From Natronococcus sp. A-GB7 (GTDB lineage Archaea; Halobacteriota; Halobacteria; Halobacteriales; Natrialbaceae): a stretch of 64,000 bases of DNA. The stretch is taken from NCBI RefSeq assembly GCF_029688865.1, contig NZ_JARUKV010000022.1:22786-86785 (forward strand), given 5' to 3'. The notes beneath the pieces were generated by a model. It saw only the letters and a list, made by a program, of their open reading frames with translations, did not search any database and was not told the origin of the DNA. The number at the start of each line of letters is the position of its first letter. The stretch's first letter is position 1. Positions 18,628 through 27,328 of this stretch are shown piece by piece. Position numbers and translations under genes: made by a program.

Positions 18628-19698
18628 TTACGAGTGCTCTTCGATCAGATCGACGATCTCTAGCTCCTCCATCTCCTCGAACGCGTCGTCGATCGACGCG
18701 TTCGCCTCCTCGGGACCTTCGTAGAAGATCGGGTTTCCGGTATCATCCGACCACTCCTCGTACCGTTCGTCCTGAGTCGCCTCTTCGACCCGCTCGGTCA
18801 GTTCCTGGATGACGCCGTCGGGCGTATCCGGCGGGGCGTACAGGCCCCGGGTAACGCCGGAGATGAAGTCCATATCCGGATACCCCTCGTCGGTCACCGA
18901 CGGGATGTCGGGGTACACCTCCGTCCCCTCGCTCCAGAACGTACAGACCGGGTAGACGCCGCCTGCGGAGACGTCCGGCTCCGTCCCCGCGTCCGTTCCG
19001 ATCCCGCAAGGAACCTCGCCGGAGGTCACCGCCTCAGCGATCGGGCCGGTACCCGTGTACTGGACCCGATCCTCCCACTGCCAGTCGTACTCCTCGGCGT
19101 ACCCCTCACCGTGTTTCGCCAGCAGGGTCATGATGTCCTGCGGACTGCCGGGCTCCTGGATACCGATCGAATTCCACTCGCCGGAGTTGTGCATCTCGCG
19201 GACGTCCTCGAACGTTTCGACCTCGCCCTCGTACTCCTCGTTGACGATCAGACACCACGTCGAGCGACCGATGTTCGCGATTCCCTCGAGCTCGCGCTGA
19301 TCGAAGCCGGGGTCGTCGAGCATCTGTGGCGGCACCTCGAGCGGGGTTGCGCTCCCAGCGATCGTGTGTCCGTCGGGATCAGAGCCGTACAGTTCACCGA
19401 ACCCGTTCAGACCGCCGCCGCCGGGAACGTTGTCGACCTGGATATCCTGATCCATCGCGTCGGTAAGCGATTCGACGATCCCGCGAGCGTAGACGTCAGT
19501 GCCACCGCCCTCGTCGTACGGCACGATGTATCGGATCGTTTCAGCGGGCTCCCAGTCCTCGTCGTCCCCCGCGTCGGGGTCGTCGTCCTGTAGACAGCCA
19601 GCCATCGATACGGCAGCTCCCGCACCAGCAATCCCGAGGAACCCTCGCCTGGTCGTTGCCTCCACCGTCAAACGTCGTTGAGTTGGTTTTTCGGACAT
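18628..19698 (-). CDS. tctC: Tripartite tricarboxylate transporter binding protein TctC (Tat lipoprotein)
   Basis: A 356-aa substrate-binding protein. The N-terminus has a twin-arginine motif (TTRRGFLGIAG) followed by a lipobox ending at Cys (SMAGC, residues about 31-35), so it is likely exported folded and lipid-anchored. The mature part is a Bug/TctC fold with the phosphate-like loop DNVPGGGGLNGFGELYGSDP and the C-terminal GVTRGLYAPPDTPDG. It captures a carboxylate outside the cell for TctAB. It is first in the operon; the promoter region 75-115 nt upstream holds a dyad overlapping the TATA box. Confidence 0.95.
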   Translation of the reverse strand: MSEKPTQRRLTVEATTRRGFLGIAGAGAAVSMAGCLQDDDPDAGDDEDWEPAETIRYIVPYDEGGGTDVYARGIVESLTDAMDQDIQVDNVPGGGGLNGFGELYGSDPDGHTIAGSATPLEVPPQMLDDPGFDQRELEGIANIGRSTWCLIVNEEYEGEVETFEDVREMHNSGEWNSIGIQEPGSPQDIMTLLAKHGEGYAEEYDWQWEDRVQYTGTGPIAEAVTSGEVPCGIGTDAGTEPDVSAGGVYPVCTFWSEGTEVYPDIPSVTDEGYPDMDFISGVTRGLYAPPDTPDGVIQELTERVEEATQDERYEEWSDDTGNPIFYEGPEEANASIDDAFEEMEELEIVDLIEEHS

Positions 19699-19770
19699 AC
19701 GTATCGACCACAGACCCTGGAATTCGTTACACGACTCCGTGAGTCAGGGTCACACTACCATGATCAAACA

Positions 19771-19814
19771 GTACAGATATAAAGCTTTCTCTTGTGTTGG
19801 GGCTTGATCTGTAC
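19771..19814. promoter_or_regulatory. Dyad overlapping the tctC promoter
   Basis: GTACAGAT (19771-19778) and its exact inverse ATCTGTAC (19807-19814) are separated by 28 nt. On the minus strand a TATA-like TTTATATC at 19776-19783 overlaps the first arm, about 80 nt before the tctC ATG. A regulator binding here would block tct transcription. The cognate protein is unknown; the IclR proteins in the window are candidates. Confidence 0.45.
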
Positions 19815-19935
19815 ATAATACAAAAATGAACAAATTTAATGTTAGATTTAATATCTAAGGGGTCGTCCGATCGTGGCTACGAGTTGCCCGACCCTGCGAG
19901 TAACTGATTTATGGGTGGAGGCCGTCGTCGGATCC

Positions 19936-20364
19936 ATGACCGTCGTTGCAGCGATCGATCGTTCCGACAGGGCCGCCGCCATCATCACTGAAGCACACCG
20001 ACTCGGCGAGGCGTTCGGCGAATCGGTCGAGGTCGTCCACGTTCTCACCCGCGACGAGTTCGTCTCGCTCGAGCGAACGAACGTCAGCGAGACGGGGGGG
20101 ACGGTACCGGTAGACAACGTCGTCGAGATCGCCGAAGAGATCGCCGCGGAGGCGATCGAGGACGCCGGTGTCGAGGCGACCCCGGTCGGACTCCTCGGAG
20201 ATCCGGCAGACGAAGTCGCCAGCTACGCCGACGGGGAGGAAGCGAGCTACCTGGTCGTCGCGGGACGCAACCGCTCGCCGGTCGGGAAGGCGCTGTTCGG
20301 GAGCGTCGCTCAATCGATCCTGCTGGACGCCTCGACGCCGGTCGTCTCCCTTCGAGCCGAGTGA
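19936..20364 (+). CDS. Universal stress protein (UspA family)
   Basis: A 142-aa single Usp domain from ATG 19936, chosen because TGATTTATGG sits 22-31 nt upstream as a TATA box and the domain starts immediately (MTVVAAIDRSD). The C-terminal nucleotide-loop region GRNRSPVGKALFGSVAQSIL follows the G-x-G-x-G-S/T pattern of ATP-binding Usp proteins. Haloarchaea have many copies, often next to transporters. It diverges from the tct operon and may respond to the same condition. Confidence 0.92.
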   Translation: MTVVAAIDRSDRAAAIITEAHRLGEAFGESVEVVHVLTRDEFVSLERTNVSETGGTVPVDNVVEIAEEIAAEAIEDAGVEATPVGLLGDPADEVASYADGEEASYLVVAGRNRSPVGKALFGSVAQSILLDASTPVVSLRAE

Positions 20365-20424
20365 GTCGGAGCGACCGGCGCCGTAATACAAAATTTTTTG
20401 CGAGAGACCCACTAACGGGGTGGT

Positions 20425-21210
20425 ATGGTTAGCTACAGCGCCTACGAAAGTATCACCCTCGACGTCGACAACGGAGTGGCGACGATCGAGTTTCACCGCC
20501 CCGAGGTCTACAACGCGCTCAACAACGAGGTCATGCTCGACCTCAGCCGCGCGTTCGACGAGATCCAGCTGAACCGCGACATCGACGTCGTCGTGATCAC
20601 CGGCGAGGGCGAGGACGCGTTCTCCGCGGGCGCGGATATCTCCCAGTACGCCGGAACCGCAGACGAGCACGATCCGCTCCAGCGGGACCGCCAGGAGCTG
20701 TTCTACGAGATGTACCAGAAACCGTACGACTGCCACGCGCCGGTGATCGCGAAGATCAACGGCTACTGCGTCGGCGGCGGGCTGATCTTCGCGATGTACT
20801 GCGATCTGCGGATCGCCGTCGACGACGCGAAGTTCGGCGTCCCGACGGCGAACATCGGTCAGATACCCACCGGCGGCTCGACCTGGCGGGCGGTCGAGCT
20901 GGTCGGCGAGGCGAAGGCGAAGGAGCTCGTCTACACCGCGGGGATGATCGACGCCGACGAGGCCGAGCGGATCGGGCTGGTCAACCACGCCGTCCCGCGC
21001 GAAGAGTTAGACGAGACCGTCGACGGGATCGTCGACGGAATCCAGGACACCGGTCGCGGGGCGGTCAAGAACTCCAAACGCGCGATCAACGGCGCGGTAC
21101 GTGCGGGGAGCCTCGCGGGGGCACGTGAACAGGAGGCCGAGATCTGGTGGGAGCAGTTCGCCACCGACGAACGCCGCGAGCTGGTCGACGAGTTCAACGA
21201 GGGCCAATGA
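20425..21210 (+). CDS. Enoyl-CoA hydratase/isomerase family protein (crotonase fold)
   Basis: A 261-aa crotonase. The oxyanion-hole motifs are AFSAGADISQY (about 71-81) and KINGYCVGGGLIFAMYCDLR (about 112-131). In classical hydratases the stretch after FG-x-P carries the first catalytic Glu; here it reads FGVPTANIGQIP, with Thr in that place, while the later Glu in KAKELVYTAG is kept. So it is an acyl-CoA isomerase, hydrolase or atypical lyase at least as likely as a hydratase. Its TGA overlaps the ATG of the CoA-transferase gene (ATGA), indicating translational coupling and a shared pathway. AT-rich sequence AAAATTTTTT about 25-34 nt upstream may be the TATA element. Confidence 0.9.
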   Translation: MVSYSAYESITLDVDNGVATIEFHRPEVYNALNNEVMLDLSRAFDEIQLNRDIDVVVITGEGEDAFSAGADISQYAGTADEHDPLQRDRQELFYEMYQKPYDCHAPVIAKINGYCVGGGLIFAMYCDLRIAVDDAKFGVPTANIGQIPTGGSTWRAVELVGEAKAKELVYTAGMIDADEAERIGLVNHAVPREELDETVDGIVDGIQDTGRGAVKNSKRAINGAVRAGSLAGAREQEAEIWWEQFATDERRELVDEFNEGQ

Positions 21211-22403
21211 CCGAAGGACCGCTTTCCGGCGTCTCGGTCGTCGAGATGACCGGCCACCGCGCGGGGCCGTTCTGTGGCGCGTTGCTCGCCGACATGGGCG
21301 CAGACGTCGTGAAGATCGAACGACCGGGCGTCGGCGATCCCGCCCGGTCCCAGGGGATCGGTCCCGACGGTAAGTCGGGGTACTTCATGGCGAACAACCG
21401 CAACAAGCGCTCGGTCACGCTCGATCTCAAGACCGACGCGGGAACGGAAGCAGCCCGGGAGCTGATCGCCAGCGCGGACGTCTTCGTCGAGAACTTCGGC
21501 TACGGCGTCACCGACAAGCTCGGCATCGGCTACGACGAGATCAGCGACCGCAACCCCGGGATCGTCTACGCGAGCATCAAGGGGTACGGCGAGACCGGTC
21601 CCAAGCGAGAGCAGCCGGGACTCGACCTCATCCTCCAGGCCGAGGGCGGGATCATGAGCGTCACCGGGCCCGAGGGCGGCGAGCCCGTCAAGGTCGGCCA
21701 GGCCATCGGCGACCTCACTACGGGGATGTTCGCCGCGATGGGCGTCCTCGCACGACTCTACGAGCGCGAACACGTCGGGGATTCCGACGCGTTCGTCGGC
21801 AAGTTCGACGTCGGTCTGTTCGACTCGATCGTCACCCTGCTCAACGAGTATCTCACCGAGTACTCGATGGACGGTTCCGTTCCCGGCCCGCAGGGCGTAA
21901 CCCACCAGACGTTGGTGCCCTACCAGCGCTTCGAGACCGCCGACGGCGCCATCGTCACCGGCGTCCCCAGCGACGACCGCTGGGACGACTTCGTCGATCT
22001 CGTCGGGGTGGAGGAACTCGGAGAGTACCCGACCAACGACGACCGCCAGGACAACGCCGAGCGCGTAACGGAGCTGATCCAGGCCGCTCTCGAGGAACGC
22101 TCCACCGAACACTGGCTCGAGCAGCTGACGGACGCGAACTTCCCCTGCGGTCCGATCAACGACGTGGCCGACGTCGTCGCGGACGAGCAGACGAGCGCCC
22201 GGAACCTCGTCGTCGACCACGAAGACCCCGACTGGGGTGAGTGCCTGCTTCCGGGCCACCCCATCAACTATCCCGACTACGACGCCGTCGTGCGCACGCC
22301 GGCGCCGCGGCTCGGTGAGCACACCGAAGAGGTGTTCGACGAGGTCGCGGGCGACCAGACGACCCTCGAGCAGTGGAGCGAGGACGGCGCGTTCGGCAAC
22401 TAA
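21207..22403 (+). CDS. Class III CoA-transferase (CaiB/BaiF family), copy 1
   Basis: A 398-aa member of the formyl-CoA transferase/CaiB family. N-terminal VVEMTGHRAGPFCGALLADM and GADVVKIERPGVGD are typical, and the catalytic Asp is Asp140 in the stretch PGLDLILQAEGGIMSVTG. Class III enzymes move CoA between carboxylic acids through an aspartyl-CoA anhydride. The ATG overlaps the crotonase stop. Together they suggest activation of an organic acid to its CoA ester followed by a crotonase-type step. The substrate cannot be read; about 45% identity by eye in motifs with copy 2 suggests related but different acids. Confidence 0.92.
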   Translation: MTEGPLSGVSVVEMTGHRAGPFCGALLADMGADVVKIERPGVGDPARSQGIGPDGKSGYFMANNRNKRSVTLDLKTDAGTEAARELIASADVFVENFGYGVTDKLGIGYDEISDRNPGIVYASIKGYGETGPKREQPGLDLILQAEGGIMSVTGPEGGEPVKVGQAIGDLTTGMFAAMGVLARLYEREHVGDSDAFVGKFDVGLFDSIVTLLNEYLTEYSMDGSVPGPQGVTHQTLVPYQRFETADGAIVTGVPSDDRWDDFVDLVGVEELGEYPTNDDRQDNAERVTELIQAALEERSTEHWLEQLTDANFPCGPINDVADVVADEQTSARNLVVDHEDPDWGECLLPGHPINYPDYDAVVRTPAPRLGEHTEEVFDEVAGDQTTLEQWSEDGAFGN

Positions 22404-22468
22404 CGCGCTCGGCCGTTCTTTCGGATACAACAGCGAAAGCCGATAGAAGAGCGTTCGGCGGTGCCGTT

Positions 22469-24079
22469 CTACTCGAGGTCCGGCCGCGAGAGCTCGGTCT
22501 CCTTCGAGGTGACGATCTCGAGCAGCGCGGGCGTACCGGACTCGGTCTGTTCGATGGCACGCTCGATGGCCGGTCCGACCTCGTCCGGATCCTCGACGCG
22601 TTCGCCGTAGCCGCCAAGCGCCTCGCCGACGTCGGCGAAGTCGCCGGAGAACGGCGTGTCGTAGGAAGCCATCTCGTAGTTGTTCAGGTGGATCGTCAGG
22701 ATCGGGATGTCCTCGCGGGCGGCCGTCTCGAAGTCCAGCCCGGTCATTCCGATCGCGCCGTCACCCATGAGGTTGATGCAGTGCTTGTCGGGGTGAAGCA
22801 GCTTCGCGCCCAGTGCGAGCCCGAGTCCGTAGCCGAGTTGGGTCGTCTTCCCCCAGCCGATGTACGACAGCGGCTCGGTCGACTCCCAGAACGGTGCCAG
22901 GAAGTCCCGCGGGTTGCCGGCGTCGTGGGTGATGATCGTGTCCTCGGCGTCGAGGACCTCCGTGAGCTCGTGGATCACGCGGTAGGGGTTGATCGGCGTC
23001 TCCTCCGACGTGAGCTTCGGCCGCCACTCGTCGAGCCACGCCTCCCGTGCGTCCTCGATCTCGCTGACGACGTCGTCGAAGCGGTCGCGGGAGTCGCCGA
23101 CCTGTGCACCGACGGAGTCGACCAGCGCGTCGAGGGTCAGCTTGGCGTCGCCGACCAGCGAGTAGTCGGATTCGACGTCCTTGTCGATGTCCGTCGAGTC
23201 GAGCGTCGAGTGGACGATCGTCGGCCCCTCGGGGACGGTGACGCCGTAGGCGGTCTCGGTGAAGCTACAGCCGACACCGAAGAGCACGTCGGTCTCCCGC
23301 ATGAAGTGGGCGAGCTGTCCCGGTTCGCTCTTGCTGGCGGCACCCAGCGACAGCGGGTGGTCCTCCGGGAACGCGCTCTTCCCGTTGAGGCTGGTCGCGA
23401 CGGGTGCCTCGAGCGTCTCGGCCAGCTCCCGTAGCTCGTCCCACGCCTCGGCGTAGTGGACGCCCTGGCCGGCGAAGATGACGGGGTTCTCGGCCTCGAG
23501 CAGGACGTCCGCGATCTCGTCGACGCCGTCCGGGTCGGGACCGGACCGGTTCGACGACGTGGGCTGATACTCGAGGTCCTCCGAGAGGTCGGTGTAGAAG
23601 ACGTCCTTGGGGACCTCGACGACGGCCGGACGCGGACGACCGTTCCGGGCCGCGCTGAACGCGCGGCGCATCGTCTCGCCGACGGCGTCGGGGTTCGTCA
23701 GTTGCTCGCAGGACTTGCTGACGTGCTGGTAGTTGACCAGCGAGCTGAACTTGGGATCGACGTCGGTCTTGGCTTCGTCATAGCCGGCGGGGATTGCGAC
23801 GATCGGGGCCGACTCGCCGTAGGCCTGGGCGACACCGCCGAAGGAGTTCTCCGTGCCGGGACCGTGCTGGCACGCGAACGCGCCGACCCGGTCGCCGGAA
23901 CTCAGCCGACCGATGGCGTCGGCCATGTGGACGGCGGTCCGTTCCTGTCGGGTGATGATCGTCCGGATCCCCTCCGCTTCGGCCGCACCGGTGTCGAAAA
24001 GCGGGTTGCTCGGGAATCCGAACAGGTACTCTACTCCTTCCTCTTTCAGGGTACGCGCGATCGCTTGATTGACATCCAT
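22469..24079 (-). CDS. ThDP-dependent enzyme (acetolactate synthase/2-oxoacid decarboxylase superfamily)
   Basis: A 536-aa protein with the standard Pyr, central and PP domains. The catalytic Glu is Glu46 (RQERTAVHMADA); the ThDP/Mg motif runs from GDGAIGMTG (near residue 438) to LNN about 26 residues later. Glyoxylate carboligase carries Val at the Glu position, so that function is unlikely. The set of class III CoA-transferases on both sides recalls oxalyl-CoA decarboxylase/2-hydroxyacyl-CoA lyase systems, but the sequence does not clearly match those either. It reads leftward, convergent with copy 1 of the CoA-transferase. Specific 2-oxoacid or acyl-CoA substrate unknown. Confidence 0.88.
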   Translation of the reverse strand: MDVNQAIARTLKEEGVEYLFGFPSNPLFDTGAAEAEGIRTIITRQERTAVHMADAIGRLSSGDRVGAFACQHGPGTENSFGGVAQAYGESAPIVAIPAGYDEAKTDVDPKFSSLVNYQHVSKSCEQLTNPDAVGETMRRAFSAARNGRPRPAVVEVPKDVFYTDLSEDLEYQPTSSNRSGPDPDGVDEIADVLLEAENPVIFAGQGVHYAEAWDELRELAETLEAPVATSLNGKSAFPEDHPLSLGAASKSEPGQLAHFMRETDVLFGVGCSFTETAYGVTVPEGPTIVHSTLDSTDIDKDVESDYSLVGDAKLTLDALVDSVGAQVGDSRDRFDDVVSEIEDAREAWLDEWRPKLTSEETPINPYRVIHELTEVLDAEDTIITHDAGNPRDFLAPFWESTEPLSYIGWGKTTQLGYGLGLALGAKLLHPDKHCINLMGDGAIGMTGLDFETAAREDIPILTIHLNNYEMASYDTPFSGDFADVGEALGGYGERVEDPDEVGPAIERAIEQTESGTPALLEIVTSKETELSRPDLE

Positions 24080-24284
24080 AGTGTTTGCTCCAGGTAGGGC
24101 TACCTACTCCTACTCCCGAGCACTATCATAAATCCTTCGACGCCTGCAGTCGGTTTCGGCCGAATGCGGAGCTATCGCTCCGAAAACTCGCCGTCTCGCT
24201 CGGGACGCGAGCCGACCGCCGACACCCCGTCCGACCCGACAGCGGTACCGCTCCCGAAGGGTCAGCACCCTCCGTGCGGCGGAG

Positions 24285-25535
24285 CTAACCCGACAACGCT
24301 CCCTTCCGTCGAAGTTCCTCGATCTCCGCCTCGGAGTAGCCAAGCGCCCGGACGACGGCCTCGGTGTCCTCGCCGAGCAGCGGCGGCGCCTCGTCGAACC
24401 CGCTCTCGGACTCGGCGTAGTTCAACGGGTGCTCGAGGATCGGGATCTCGCCGGCCGCGGGGTGAGAGAGGCTGTCGACCGCGCCGCGCGCGTTGACCTG
24501 TTCGTTGTCCAGCGCCTCGTCGACGCTGTAGACCGGTCCGACCGGCAGGCCGGCGTCGTCGGCGAGGCGTTCGACCCACTCGTCGGTCGAACGCTCGGTG
24601 AGCGTTTCGGCGAGTTCCTCCTCGAGGGCGTCCATGTTCTCGACCCTATCGGCGTTGGACTCGAAGCGGGGATCCGAGGCGAGGTCCTCGCGGCCGATCT
24701 CCGCACAGAACTGCTCCCACAGCTTCTGGTTTCCGCAGGCGACGTTCAGGTAGCCGTCGGCCGTCGGATAGCTCTGGTAGGGCGCGAGGACGGGATCCTT
24801 CGTTCCCATCCTGGTCGGCTCGTCGCCGACGAACGCCTTCGCGGCCTGTTTCGTCAACCAGGGCAGCGCCGCGTCGAGCATCCCGAGTTCGACGCGTTCG
24901 CCCTCACCGGTTCGCTCGCGCCGGTAGAGCGCGTTGACGATCCCGAACGCGGACCACATCGCGGTGATCAGATCCGTCTGCGGGAGGCCGACCTTGACGG
25001 GGTCGCCGCCCTCGGGCCCGGTGACGCTCATCATCCCGCTCATCCCCTGGATCAGCAGATCGTAGCCGGGACGGTCGCTCCAGGGCCCCGAGTCGCCGAA
25101 CGCGGAGATCGAACAGTAGACGAGTTCGGGGTGGTCCTCGGAGAGTTCGTCGTAGCCGAGGCCGAGCCGTTCGGCCGTTCCCGGCCTGAAGTTCTCGACG
25201 ACGACGTCGGCTTCGTCGATCAGCTCCCGACAGATCTCGTACCCCTCCTCGGATTTGAGGTTCAGTTCGACGCTCTTCTTGTCGTAGTTGACCGTCCAGA
25301 AGTACGGTGACTCGCCGTGTTCGGACGCCGCCCGTCCCTCCCCCTCGTAGTCGGAGATATCGACGAACGGCGGTCCCGAGTGACGGCTGTCGTCGCCTAC
25401 CTCCGGCCGTTCGATCTTGATCACCTCAGCGCCCTGGTTCGCGAGCATCAGCGTCGCGAACCCGCCGGTTACGAACGTCGTCAGATCGACTACGGTGATA
25501 TCATCGAGGATCCCACGGCTAGCTCTGGCTCCCAT
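24285..25535 (-). CDS. Class III CoA-transferase (CaiB/BaiF family), copy 2
   Basis: A 416-aa protein starting at ATG 25535. It has VVDLTTFVTGGFATLMLANQ, GAEVIKIERPEVGDDSRHSG and the catalytic Asp159 in PGYDLLIQGMSGMMSVTG. C-terminal LLGEDTEAVVRALGYSEAEI is the normal family ending. It lies 205 nt upstream of the ThDP enzyme on the same strand and 42 nt downstream of the MFS gene, so an MFS-CoA-transferase-ThDP operon is plausible. It would activate an organic acid taken up by the transporter; the acid is unknown. Confidence 0.92.
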   Translation of the reverse strand: MGARASRGILDDITVVDLTTFVTGGFATLMLANQGAEVIKIERPEVGDDSRHSGPPFVDISDYEGEGRAASEHGESPYFWTVNYDKKSVELNLKSEEGYEICRELIDEADVVVENFRPGTAERLGLGYDELSEDHPELVYCSISAFGDSGPWSDRPGYDLLIQGMSGMMSVTGPEGGDPVKVGLPQTDLITAMWSAFGIVNALYRRERTGEGERVELGMLDAALPWLTKQAAKAFVGDEPTRMGTKDPVLAPYQSYPTADGYLNVACGNQKLWEQFCAEIGREDLASDPRFESNADRVENMDALEEELAETLTERSTDEWVERLADDAGLPVGPVYSVDEALDNEQVNARGAVDSLSHPAAGEIPILEHPLNYAESESGFDEAPPLLGEDTEAVVRALGYSEAEIEELRRKGALSG

Positions 25536-25577
25536 ACACCAAGCATGCGAGAATACCGTATTAAATCTTGTCGTTAG

Positions 25578-26813
25578 TTACTCATTCCCACTGTACAGCG
25601 TAAACAAGACGAGGACGATCCCCGCGCCGACGAGCGCGAGTGCACCGAGCGTTCCGAGAAGGATCGTCTCGCTCGCGTAGGTGAGCAGGGAGCCGGCGAG
25701 TGCGGCACCCGCCGCGCCGAAGCCGAACATCCCGAGGTAGGCGTAGCCGTAGGAGAGGCCATGGACGTCGGCGGCCGCGTACTCGGCGATCACCACCTGG
25801 TAGATCGGCGCCGTCGCATAGAGGAAAAAGCCGAGTGCGGCACAGACGAGCAGGAACGGAGCGAGCCCCCAGCCGACGGAGGGGATGAAGACGAACGCGA
25901 GCACGCCGAGTGCGAACAGCGTCGAGAAGAACGCGTACTCCGTCCGAACGTGGTCGGTGACCCGACCGCCGGCGTACTGCCCCAGAATGCCGATCATCAG
26001 GATCCCCGTGTAGATGTACTGTGCGGGCTCGGCCTCCTGGCCAAATATTTCGTAGGTGCCGAACTGCGGCAGTCCCCCGATCATGTCGGGCAGGAACGTG
26101 AGCAGGCCGCGATAGTAGATTCCGTAGATCATGATCGCAGCGAACGTGAGCAGGAACCCGGTCGTGAGCAGCAGCTTCGAGTCGTCGACGATCGACTGAA
26201 GATCCATCGACGACCCGTCGTCGTCGGTGTCGTCAGTTCCCCCGTCAGCTGCGGTCGCGGCGTTCTCGTTGAACTCGATCAGCGAGCCGAACGCGACGAC
26301 GGCGACGGCCGGGACGGTGAGCGCGACGACGACGAGCCGCCAGTCGAAAAAGAGGAGCAGTGACGCGGTCAACAACGGGCCGAACGCGGTCCCGATGTTG
26401 CCGCCGACGCCGTGGTAGGCGAACACTGTTCCGCGATTTTTCGCGCCACGGCTGATCAGCGACAGACCGGCGGGGTGGTAGACGCTCGCGGCGACGCCCC
26501 AGATGACGATTGCTACCATCAGCACGTAGACGTTCGGGGCGAGCGCGAGGAGGAAGAAGCCGCCGCCCATCCCGACCACCGATGCGACGATCAGCCGACG
26601 CGAGCCGTAGATGTCCGAGAGCAGTCCGCTCGGGATCGCACCGACGCCGATGAGGCCGTAACCGATACTGACGACGATTCCGAGGACGAACGGCGAGACG
26701 TCGAAGACGTCCAACCAGATGACGATAAAGATGGGGATACTCAACTCGTAGGTGTGAAAGATGCCGTGTGCGAGCATCGTAAACCCCGTAATCGAGCGAT
26801 CGTTCTCATCCAT
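25578..26813 (-). CDS. MFS transporter (fosmidomycin-resistance-like branch)
   Basis: A 411-aa protein with 12 predicted membrane helices. The motif-A-like segment IPSGLLSDIYGSRRL lies between helices 2 and 3, and ASVYHPAGLSLISR plus AYHGVGGNIGTAFGPLL resemble the FSR-type MFS branch. An acidic Asp-rich loop (about residues 198-212) sits between the two six-helix halves. It reads toward copy 2 of the CoA-transferase, 42 nt away, so it probably carries the acid or product handled by that enzyme. Direction of transport is not evident. Confidence 0.9.
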   Translation of the reverse strand: MDENDRSITGFTMLAHGIFHTYELSIPIFIVIWLDVFDVSPFVLGIVVSIGYGLIGVGAIPSGLLSDIYGSRRLIVASVVGMGGGFFLLALAPNVYVLMVAIVIWGVAASVYHPAGLSLISRGAKNRGTVFAYHGVGGNIGTAFGPLLTASLLLFFDWRLVVVALTVPAVAVVAFGSLIEFNENAATAADGGTDDTDDDGSSMDLQSIVDDSKLLLTTGFLLTFAAIMIYGIYYRGLLTFLPDMIGGLPQFGTYEIFGQEAEPAQYIYTGILMIGILGQYAGGRVTDHVRTEYAFFSTLFALGVLAFVFIPSVGWGLAPFLLVCAALGFFLYATAPIYQVVIAEYAAADVHGLSYGYAYLGMFGFGAAGAALAGSLLTYASETILLGTLGALALVGAGIVLVLFTLYSGNE

Positions 26814-27295
26814 CGCCGTTCACCACTTCCTTCCAGCGAGAGGACGAACCTGGCATGACATAACGGAGCGTGTCGGATCTACTTAACCGATTCCCTGTGG
26901 CGTTCGCTCTCGAGCAGGGCGTACTGGCGTAGTCTGTCCCAATTATTCGGATAGGCCGGAAGAAGGCTCGGAGCAGCTGTATGGAGGGTGTGACGACGGT
27001 TATATAGATATCAAACGCCAATATAGCATCCGAGCAACCGGGATACAGACGGAGAACGCCAGAGAGTGCCGAACGAGGCCACTTCACACGTCCGACCGCT
27101 GACCCCCCGATACGATTACGAAAGTACGGATGTAATTCCGTAGTACAGCCCCGATCTCGGATGATAATATATGGGAGTTATCTCGGAAGACGGCCGAAAC
27201 GAGAGTCCCTATTCACGAAGCAAGCATCGCTAATCCCGTTCCGTAGGATCTGGAGGGAGACCGGTCCTGGAGACCCATCTCCGCAAAGAAAGGCA
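26814..27295. other. Gene-free, AT-rich divergent promoter region
   Basis: About 480 nt between the divergent MFS and IclR genes. It has several A/T-rich runs (near 27000-27020 and 27163-27172) but no supportable gene. The length suggests room for more than one regulator site. Confidence 0.5.
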
Positions 27296-27304
27296 TAATT
27301 TATA
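27296..27304 (+). promoter_or_regulatory. TATA box of second IclR gene
   Basis: TAATTTATA sits 25-33 nt upstream of ATG 27329, supporting that start rather than the in-frame ATG at 27305, which would lie on the TATA box. Confidence 0.6.
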
Positions 27305-27328
27305 ATGTCCCGGTCCCCAGGATCGAGT

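Noticed and set aside
22469..24079. Glyoxylate carboligase for the ThDP enzyme
   Set aside because: That enzyme has Val at the position where this protein has the catalytic Glu46, so the attractive link to glyoxylate is not supported.
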